Of a DNA stretch of 15,915 bases, positions 1-5,366 are shown in pieces. Position 1 is the stretch's first letter; every line of letters begins with the position of its first letter. Below the pieces are notes generated by a model. The model saw only the letters and a program-made list of their open reading frames with translations. It searched no databases and was not told the origin of the DNA. Origin of the DNA: Phycisphaerae bacterium (GTDB lineage: Bacteria > Planctomycetota > Phycisphaerae > Phycisphaerales > SM1A02); NCBI GenBank assembly GCA_018663565.1, contig JABJQE010000105.1:1-15915 (forward strand), written 5' to 3'. A program made the translations under genes and the position numbers.

Positions 1-48
1 CAAGCGGATCAGGCCCCACACCGGGCAGTCCCGAATGAGTTGAACCAT
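1..48 (-). CDS. Possible start of a divergent gene (partial, runs off the left edge)
   Basis: On the minus strand an ATG at 48 opens a frame that stays open to the window edge and encodes MVQLIRDCPVWGLIRL. A GGAG lies 8 bases upstream of that ATG, which is good spacing. The plus strand also has an open frame here, from base 1 to a stop at 100-102, so coding on either strand is possible. Sixteen residues are too few to name a family. If real, this gene would be divergent from the PurF-like gene and share its upstream region. Confidence 0.25.
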   Translation of the reverse strand, partial: MVQLIRDCPVWGLIRL

Positions 49-140
49 GCCATTGACTCCGGCGCGGTGACTAACCCCTCGCGGCGAAGCCGCCCGAGTT
101 GATGCAATTTCGGCGCCGAGTTCGGTTTTTCTTCACTGCC

Positions 141-177
141 GACTCCCGGCTCCCCACTCCCCCACTACCCTCCCCGC
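141..177 (+). repeat. C-rich reiterated tract before the PurF-like gene
   Basis: The bases directly before the ATG at 178 are a run of loosely repeated ACTCCCC-like units with a period of about 7-8. They contain no purine-rich ribosome binding site, so this gene probably starts translation without a Shine-Dalgarno contact. The 11-mer CTCCCCACTCC recurs at about 2154-2164, and a diverged version lies on the minus strand at about 9128-9157. Confidence 0.35.
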
Positions 178-2085
178 ATGAGCGACCCAATTGGGCACGA
201 ATGTGGTCTCGCCTTTGTGCGACTGAAGAAACCGCTCGCGTGGTATGCGCAGGAAAAAGGTGATCCGGCGTGGGGGCTTCGCCGCCTCAACTTACTCATG
301 CAGAAGCAGCGAAACCGCGGCCAGGACGGCGCGGGCCTTGCTGTTGTGAAGTTCGATATGCCCCCAGGCGCGACGTTTATGCGGCGTCTCCGCTCGCACC
401 AGAACAACGCCATCGAGCGTGTGTTCTCAGCGGCCACTGCAGACCTCCCCGATCTGCCCTCAACCCCGCTTGATGACACCGAACTCCGAAGTCGCGCTGA
501 CTTCATCGGCGACGCCTATATCGGTCACCTGCGATACGGCACACACTCCGGGCGAGGGCTTTCGCACTGCCACCCGCTGCTTCGAAAAGACAACACGCTA
601 AGCAAGAATCTCGCCATCGCTGGCAACTTCAACATGACCAACTCGGCCGAGCTCTTTCAGCGGCTCGTCGACTACGGACTCAGTCCGGTGGGCGACTCTG
701 ACACGCAAGTGGTGCTGGAGCGTGTTGGTTACTGCCTCGACCTTGAGCACCGGCACCTGCGGGCCACCATGGGGCCGGACTCCTTTCTTGGACTCCAAGG
801 ACGTGAACTCGCCCACGCTATTTCCAAGGAACTCGATATCGGCCGGGTGCTCAGGCGAGCCGCCGAAGACTGGGATGGCGGCTGGCTCTTTGCGGGCCTT
901 CTTGGCAATGGTGACTCCTTCATCTTTCGTGATCCGACCGGGATTCGACCGGGATTCTGGTACGAAGACGACGATGTCGTCGCCGCGGCATCAGAGCGGG
1001 CGCCACTAGCGACCATCTTCAACACCTCGCCCGACAACGTGCCGGCTATCGATCCTGGCCACGCCCTGATTGTTCGTCGCGATGGCACGACCTCTACTGA
1101 GCGGTGCGCCCCCGAACGTCCTGTTCGGCAGTGCACATTCGAACGCCTCTATTTCAGCCGCGGTAACGACCCAGATATCTACGAAGAACGCAAGGAGCTC
1201 GGCCGCAAACTCGCCAAGCCCCTGCTCGATCTCGTCGATTGGAATGTGCGGCAAACTGTGTACAGTTTTGTACCCAACACAGCCGAGACGGCCTACTACG
1301 GGCTCGTCGCCGAGACGCAACGACTCGTACGCGAACGACAGATTGATGCGATTTGGTCCAAGTCGCAGTCGGGCGAACTCACCCGCGAACAGCTCGAAAC
1401 GCTCAGCACCCCTCAGGTGCGATCCGAAAAAGTTGCGCACAAAGATCAGCGGCTTCGGACCTTTATCACACACGACACCGCTCGCCGCGATCTCGTCGCT
1501 CACGTCTACGACATCACCCACGACATCGTGACAGACAAAGACACTCTTGTGGTCATCGATGATTCGATTGTTCGTGGCACAACGCTTCGTGAGTCGATTG
1601 TGACAATCCTCTCTCGGCTCAATCCTGCACGCATCGTCATCGCAAGCTCCGCGCCGCCGATCATGTACCCAGACTGCTACGGCATTGACATGAGCCAGCT
1701 TCAGGGATTCATCGCATTCCAAGCTGCCATCAGCCTGCTCGAGAAAAGTGGCGACACCAGTCTGCTCGATGACATCGAGGCTGACTGCAGTGCCCAGGCT
1801 GACCTGCCAGCGGGCAAGATGACCAACCATGTTGGAAGGCTGTACGAGCGATGCACCCACGAACAACTCCAAGACGAAATCGCCACACTCGTCCGCCCGC
1901 CCGATCTATCGTGGAAGGGTGAACTTCACGTGATGTACCAGTCGGTAGAGGACCTGCGGGCCTCGATGCCTGACTTTACGGGCGATTGGTATTTCACCGG
2001 CGACTATCCGACGCCTGGGGGCCTCAGGGTGCTGAACCGGGCATTTCTCAACTGGCGGGCCGGATTGAATACACGCGCCTACTAG
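178..2085 (+). CDS. Long PurF-type amidophosphoribosyltransferase homologue
   Basis: This 635-residue protein has the two-domain plan of glutamine PRPP amidotransferase, the first step of purine synthesis. Residues 1-8 look like a short propeptide before Cys9 in HECGLAF, the expected Ntn nucleophile. RGQDGAG (47-53) and GHLRYGT (116-122) match the glutaminase domain. VVIDDSIVRGTT (about 458-469) is the PRPP-binding loop of a type I phosphoribosyltransferase. The usual HNG oxyanion motif reads AIAGNFNMTN (146-155), so the Asn before Gly is replaced. It is longer than ordinary PurF (about 470-505 residues), with extra segments and a C-terminal end containing GDWYFTGDYPTPGG and RAY. From memory these resemble a long amidophosphoribosyltransferase subfamily seen in Bacteroidetes beside ordinary PurF. 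Whether this enzyme makes phosphoribosylamine or acts on another phosphoribosyl substrate is not known, so no gene symbol is given. Confidence 0.85.
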   Translation: MSDPIGHECGLAFVRLKKPLAWYAQEKGDPAWGLRRLNLLMQKQRNRGQDGAGLAVVKFDMPPGATFMRRLRSHQNNAIERVFSAATADLPDLPSTPLDDTELRSRADFIGDAYIGHLRYGTHSGRGLSHCHPLLRKDNTLSKNLAIAGNFNMTNSAELFQRLVDYGLSPVGDSDTQVVLERVGYCLDLEHRHLRATMGPDSFLGLQGRELAHAISKELDIGRVLRRAAEDWDGGWLFAGLLGNGDSFIFRDPTGIRPGFWYEDDDVVAAASERAPLATIFNTSPDNVPAIDPGHALIVRRDGTTSTERCAPERPVRQCTFERLYFSRGNDPDIYEERKELGRKLAKPLLDLVDWNVRQTVYSFVPNTAETAYYGLVAETQRLVRERQIDAIWSKSQSGELTREQLETLSTPQVRSEKVAHKDQRLRTFITHDTARRDLVAHVYDITHDIVTDKDTLVVIDDSIVRGTTLRESIVTILSRLNPARIVIASSAPPIMYPDCYGIDMSQLQGFIAFQAAISLLEKSGDTSLLDDIEADCSAQADLPAGKMTNHVGRLYERCTHEQLQDEIATLVRPPDLSWKGELHVMYQSVEDLRASMPDFTGDWYFTGDYPTPGGLRVLNRAFLNWRAGLNTRAY

Positions 2086-2231
2086 TGGACCGCCCTCCAA
2101 GCAGTCGGGCCCTCTGCAGAGAAGCTCATAAAGGCCAAAAAACGCTTCCCGAACTCCCCACTCCAGGGCTTCCAACTCCCCGGCGGCAACGCTCCGCCCC
2201 CTTGACTTGGAGGCCGTTTCGTGGTCCACTA
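2083..2231 (+). promoter_or_regulatory. Structured leader between the PurF-like gene and rpsD
   Basis: An imperfect long-range inverted repeat frames this gap. TAGTGGACC (2083-2091, starting in the PurF-like stop codon) is the exact complement of GGTCCACTA (2223-2231). CCTCCAAG (2094-2101) is the exact complement of CTTGGAGG (2206-2213), and GTC/GAC continue inward after a 2-base bulge. Inside lie the palindrome CTCTGCAGAG (2112-2121) and a hairpin with GGCGG (2182-2186) pairing CCGCC (2194-2198) over a 7-base loop. As RNA this would fold into a closed multi-branch structure ending about 60 bases before the S4 start. S4 is known in other bacteria to repress its own mRNA by binding a folded leader. 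That this is such a site is inference. Confidence 0.4.
2151..2182 (+). repeat. C-rich reiterated tract before rpsD
   Basis: AACTCCCC occurs twice (2152-2159 and 2174-2181), and CTCCCCACTCC matches the tract before the PurF-like gene. It lies inside the structured leader. Confidence 0.3.
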
Positions 2232-2290
2232 CGCGACTTGATTCACCCCGCCCGCGAGGCATTCTCGTGGGCTTTGGAGATTGCGTTCAT

Positions 2291-2890
2291 ATGGCTCGGT
2301 ACATCGGTCCAAAGGTCAAACTTTCTCGTCGCGTTGGCGTCCCAATTGCGGACATCCCCAAGCACACGGCTCGCCGCCAACTCAATGCTCCAGGCATGCA
2401 CGGTTATCGCAATCGTCGGCCGAAGGACTATGGCATTCGACTGACCGAGAAGCAAAAGCTCCGCTATCACTACAGCATCATGGAAAAGCAATTCCGCCGC
2501 TACGTGGTGGAAGCAAGCCGCCGCAAGGGCAACACCGGCGACGTGCTGCTGCAACTTCTTGAGAGTCGTTTGGACAACGTCATTCGACGCTGTGGTTTCG
2601 TTCGCACCATTTGGGCCGCACGACAAATCGTCGTGCATCGCCATGTGCTCGTCAATGGCATTCGTGCCGACCGACCAAGCATTGCGTTGAAGCCTGGTGA
2701 CGTGATCACATTCAAGGATCGCATCCATAAGGTTGTTCGCGAGAATATGGAATCACTCGCTGGTCACTTGGTGCCAGAGTGGATCGGGGTCAACCCCGCT
2801 GATCTCACGGCCACCATCAATGGTGCAGCAACGCCTGATCGGATTCCGTTCGAAGTCAACACCAACCTGATCGTCGAATTCTATCGTTGA
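2291..2890 (+). CDS. rpsD: 30S ribosomal protein S4
   Basis: S4 binds 16S rRNA early in assembly of the small subunit. The 199-residue product begins MARYIGPKVKLSRR, and PGMHGYRNRRPKDYGIRLTE and SIMEKQFRRYVVEASRRKGNTGD follow in the usual order. The S4 RNA-binding domain spans roughly residues 92-155 (ESRLDNVIRRCGFVRT to ALKPGDVITF), and the protein ends NLIVEFYR. It is a little shorter than E. coli S4 because the N-terminal region is trimmed, and it lacks the four-cysteine zinc motif of the zinc-binding S4 form. The frame stays open upstream to 2207, but family alignment fixes the start at 2291. GGAG at 2276-2279 lies 11 bases before it. It stands apart from the usual S13-S11-S4-alpha operon order, since the preceding gene is the PurF-like enzyme. 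Confidence 0.97.
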   Translation: MARYIGPKVKLSRRVGVPIADIPKHTARRQLNAPGMHGYRNRRPKDYGIRLTEKQKLRYHYSIMEKQFRRYVVEASRRKGNTGDVLLQLLESRLDNVIRRCGFVRTIWAARQIVVHRHVLVNGIRADRPSIALKPGDVITFKDRIHKVVRENMESLAGHLVPEWIGVNPADLTATINGAATPDRIPFEVNTNLIVEFYR

Positions 2891-2925
2891 ATAGAGACCC
2901 GCTCCCGGGCCACTGGGCATTACGC

Positions 2926-2933
2926 TAAGGAGG
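2926..2933 (+). promoter_or_regulatory. Strong Shine-Dalgarno-like site without an obvious gene
   Basis: TAAGGAGG is a near-perfect ribosome binding sequence, but no convincing gene starts 5-10 bases after it. The next gene starts at 3000 and has an in-frame stop at 2982, so it cannot begin here. A CTG at 2941 is correctly spaced but opens only a frame that overlaps the next gene and looks like its shadow. It may be chance or a standby site. Confidence 0.3.
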
Positions 2934-2999
2934 CCTTGCCCTGCTCGGCGTCTTTCCCCCTGCGCATTTACCCTAAGCACGTGAACGAGAGTACACCCC

Positions 3000-4895
3000 A
3001 TGAATCGCCTGCTTCGCAAGTACAACCGAATCCTGCTCGCCGTCTTTGGCGTTGGCCTGATGATTGTCTTCCTGATGCCCCAACTGCCAGACTTGATGGC
3101 ACAGTTCGGCGGCCAAGGCTCAGAAATCGCCACAATGGGCAAGGATGGCACGGTCGTCACCCGAGAAGACTGGCGGCTCGTCCAGCAGCAAGTGCAAATC
3201 TTGCAGCGGCTCGAGGGCACATTGTCTCCGCTTCCTGTCGTGGGGGCCATCGGCAACGACCCTGACCGGTACTACCTGCTCATTCACGAAGCATCCAAGG
3301 CGGGCCTCATTGGCGGCAACGCTTCGGCGGCCATTGACCCTGATACGATCTTGCGGCTCAGCCTACAAATTGGCTTCCCCCCTGCTGCCGTTCGGCAAAC
3401 GCTGATCAACTATGCGGGCATTCGCCGGTATCTCGGCCGCGTACAAACCGCCGGACGCCTGTCTGATCGTCGACTCAAATTGGAATCACGCCGCATGCTC
3501 GATGGCGTTGATGCCCGCTATGTCGTTATTCCGGCCAAGGCCGAAGATGCCCCCACTCCAAACGTAGACGAGCAGCAAGCACACTTTGAAAAATGGGCCG
3601 ACACCGAGCCCGGCGAAGGCGATCATGGATTTGGCTACCGGCTTCCTGATCGAGCATCTATTGAGTGGCTTGAGATCCCACGCGCAAGTGTCGAAGCGAT
3701 GGTTCGCGCAGACGTCGCGACTGATGACCTTGAAGCACGGAAGTTCTGGCGAAAGAATCAGGCTCAATTTGAGAGCGTCGATGCCGCCACGTCGGTCCCA
3801 GACGATGTCTTGGACGCGTACGTCACCGAGAAAGTCAACGACTTGCTCCCAACCATTTCTCGCAGCGCATCCGACACGCTCCGGGCCCCACGTCGCGGCT
3901 TTGCCACCCACGAGAACTTTGTCATCCTGCCCGAGTCATGGAGCGATGACCGAGTCAACATAGACGACCTTCGCGCAATGCTCGGTGACCGTTTCGGCCT
4001 GAAGCTCGACGGCGAGAATGCACTTCCTGCGACCGGCTCGACAGACGGCCTTGTCGACATGAGCACCATTCAACAATTGCCCCGCGTTGGGCTCGCCGGT
4101 ACCGATCGATATGGTCCAGGCCGCAATGGCATCCCAACTCGCAGCCTCGCTGACCTAGTCAGCATCGCGAAAGAGTTCGGCGGTACGGGCGAAGTGCCTG
4201 TTCAGAACGGTCTCGCTGGCCCAGTGCTAACCGACCGGCAGGGCAACCTGTGGGTGTTCCGCATGACCGAAGTCGACTCCGCTCGTCCACCAGCAACTCT
4301 GAGCGAAGTAGAGCCCGCTGTCATAGAAGACCTGCGGCGGCTTGCCCGTTGGAATGCCTTGCAGGGTGAGCTTGATGGCATCAAGGCCCAAACTCAGGCC
4401 GACGGTCTCGAGGCCGTTGCCACGGAGTGGAGCCAAGCCGTACAGGGTCCCAGTTCGTTCCAACGCTATATGCACCCAAGCGTCCCCCGCGGCGGCATGG
4501 TGCGTGGCCTCGGCACCGACCAGGCACTGGTCGACCAAATGGTCGAACGATCCATCGCACTTGGCACTGCCCCACTTGCGGAGACAGATCGAACCGAGCG
4601 GGTGCTTGTCCTCCCATCAGACCGCAACATGGCGATTCTCGTGGCCGAACTGGATCGCCGCGTTCCGATGCGAGAAACACAGTTCGACAACTACCTCGAC
4701 CAGGGTGCGTTGACCAGACGCATTACCGCGAACGACTTTGGCGGACAAGACCTTGGTGATCTCGCTGCATCGTTTACCGGCGATGCCTTGCGTGAACGCA
4801 ACAACTTCGTTCGTGGCACGCAGCAGGACGACGACGAAGAAGAAAAAGAAGATGCCGAGACAGATCAGTCGGCCACCGCATCAGCAGCCAACTAG
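3000..4895 (+). CDS. Membrane-anchored PpiD/SurA-like protein, no clear parvulin domain
   Basis: The 631-residue product has a basic N-terminus (MNRLLRKYNR), one membrane helix at about 10-28 and a long extracytoplasmic part. After the helix, GKDGTVVTREDWRLVQQQVQ resembles the start of the SurA/PpiD chaperone domain, where a short strand leads into helices. Late in the protein, a segment running from GPVLTDRQGNLWVFRMTEVDSARPP into SEVEPAVIEDLRRLAR resembles the region that follows a parvulin domain in PpiD-type foldases. I could not find a convincing parvulin active-site domain between them, so it may be a chaperone without isomerase activity. The last 26 residues are acidic and low-complexity (QDDDEEEKEDAE). 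The start at 3000 is forced by a stop at 2982 and has GAGAG 8 bases upstream. It lies 109 bases after rpsD and 45 before the tRNA-binding gene. The family call is by pattern and moderately sure. Confidence 0.6.
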   Translation: MNRLLRKYNRILLAVFGVGLMIVFLMPQLPDLMAQFGGQGSEIATMGKDGTVVTREDWRLVQQQVQILQRLEGTLSPLPVVGAIGNDPDRYYLLIHEASKAGLIGGNASAAIDPDTILRLSLQIGFPPAAVRQTLINYAGIRRYLGRVQTAGRLSDRRLKLESRRMLDGVDARYVVIPAKAEDAPTPNVDEQQAHFEKWADTEPGEGDHGFGYRLPDRASIEWLEIPRASVEAMVRADVATDDLEARKFWRKNQAQFESVDAATSVPDDVLDAYVTEKVNDLLPTISRSASDTLRAPRRGFATHENFVILPESWSDDRVNIDDLRAMLGDRFGLKLDGENALPATGSTDGLVDMSTIQQLPRVGLAGTDRYGPGRNGIPTRSLADLVSIAKEFGGTGEVPVQNGLAGPVLTDRQGNLWVFRMTEVDSARPPATLSEVEPAVIEDLRRLARWNALQGELDGIKAQTQADGLEAVATEWSQAVQGPSSFQRYMHPSVPRGGMVRGLGTDQALVDQMVERSIALGTAPLAETDRTERVLVLPSDRNMAILVAELDRRVPMRETQFDNYLDQGALTRRITANDFGGQDLGDLAASFTGDALRERNNFVRGTQQDDDEEEKEDAETDQSATASAAN

Positions 4896-4940
4896 GCCCC
4901 CCGGCCCCTTAGGCTCACACCCCAGCACGGAGTTCTCATC

Positions 4941-5309
4941 ATGGCCGCCTCCCCTGAGCCGCTTCCGAGCGTCGACTTTGAACAATTCACTCATCTCGAT
5001 CTCCGGGTCGCGACCATTACCGCAGCCGAGCCCCACCCCAACGCCGATCGTCTATTGAAGATTCAGCTCGACGACGGCACCGCGGACGGACGTCAGGTAT
5101 GCGCAGGAATCAAAGCCTGGTATGACCCCACCGACCTAGTCGGCACGCAAGTTGTCATCGTGGCGAATCTTGAGCCACGAACCATTCGCGGTGAAGTCAG
5201 CCAAGGCATGATCATGGCGGCAAGTGCTGCTACCGAAGACGGCGAGAAGGGCGAAGTCCGCGTACTTCGCGTCGACTCCCCACTTCCAGCCGGCTCCAAA
5301 GTCAGCTAG
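4941..5309 (+). CDS. Stand-alone tRNA-binding OB-fold protein (Trbp111/MetRS C-terminal type)
   Basis: The 122-residue protein is essentially one EMAP/Trbp111-type OB fold, which binds the outer corner of tRNA without strong sequence preference. FEQFTHLDLRVATITAAEPHPNADRL, then VCAGIKAWYDPTDLVGTQVVIVANLEPRTIRGEVSQGMIMAAS, follow the family pattern found at the C-terminus of many bacterial MetRS enzymes and in free Trbp111 and CsaA-like proteins. The ATG at 4941 has GGAG 8 bases upstream (4929-4932). It could be annotated as MetRS beta subunit, and it may serve a MetRS that lacks this domain, but metG is not in the window. It is the last plus-strand gene before the convergent ileS. Confidence 0.88.
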   Translation: MAASPEPLPSVDFEQFTHLDLRVATITAAEPHPNADRLLKIQLDDGTADGRQVCAGIKAWYDPTDLVGTQVVIVANLEPRTIRGEVSQGMIMAASAATEDGEKGEVRVLRVDSPLPAGSKVS

Positions 5310-5323
5310 GGGACGACCCCGCT
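5304..5323 (+). terminator. Hairpin at the end of the tRNA-binding gene, no U-tract
   Basis: AGC (5304-5306) and GGGG (5309-5312) can pair with CCCC (5317-5320) and GCT (5321-5323), giving a 7-bp stem with a 2-base bulge and an ACGA loop that overlaps the TAG stop. No T-run follows. It sits between convergent genes, where a terminator is expected, but by itself it is weak. Confidence 0.25.
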
Positions 5324-5366
5324 GCCCCCAATCTTGGTCGCTTCGCCTCTCGGGTGAATGCACTGG

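Noticed and set aside
78..130. Hairpin CTCGCGGC..GCCGCCCGAG and the later T-run as a terminator
   Set aside because: The stem is broken by a bulge and the T-run is about 25 bases away, so it does not form a standard terminator.
1006..1872. 288-residue open frame antisense to the PurF-like gene
   Set aside because: It lies fully inside a gene with clear family motifs, resembles nothing known, and is the usual antisense shadow of GC-biased coding DNA.
2202..2230. TTGACT as a -35 element for rpsD
   Set aside because: No acceptable -10 hexamer lies 16-18 bases downstream, and the site falls in the inverted repeat arm. Too weak to call.
2207..2290. 28-residue N-terminal extension of S4
   Set aside because: S4 proteins begin MARY at 2291, which has its own ribosome binding site. 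The extension overlaps the inverted repeat of the leader.
2936..3265. 109-residue frame starting near the strong Shine-Dalgarno-like site
   Set aside because: It continues far into the PpiD-like gene in another frame, has Arg/Pro-rich shadow composition, and its TTG start is only 2 bases from the site.
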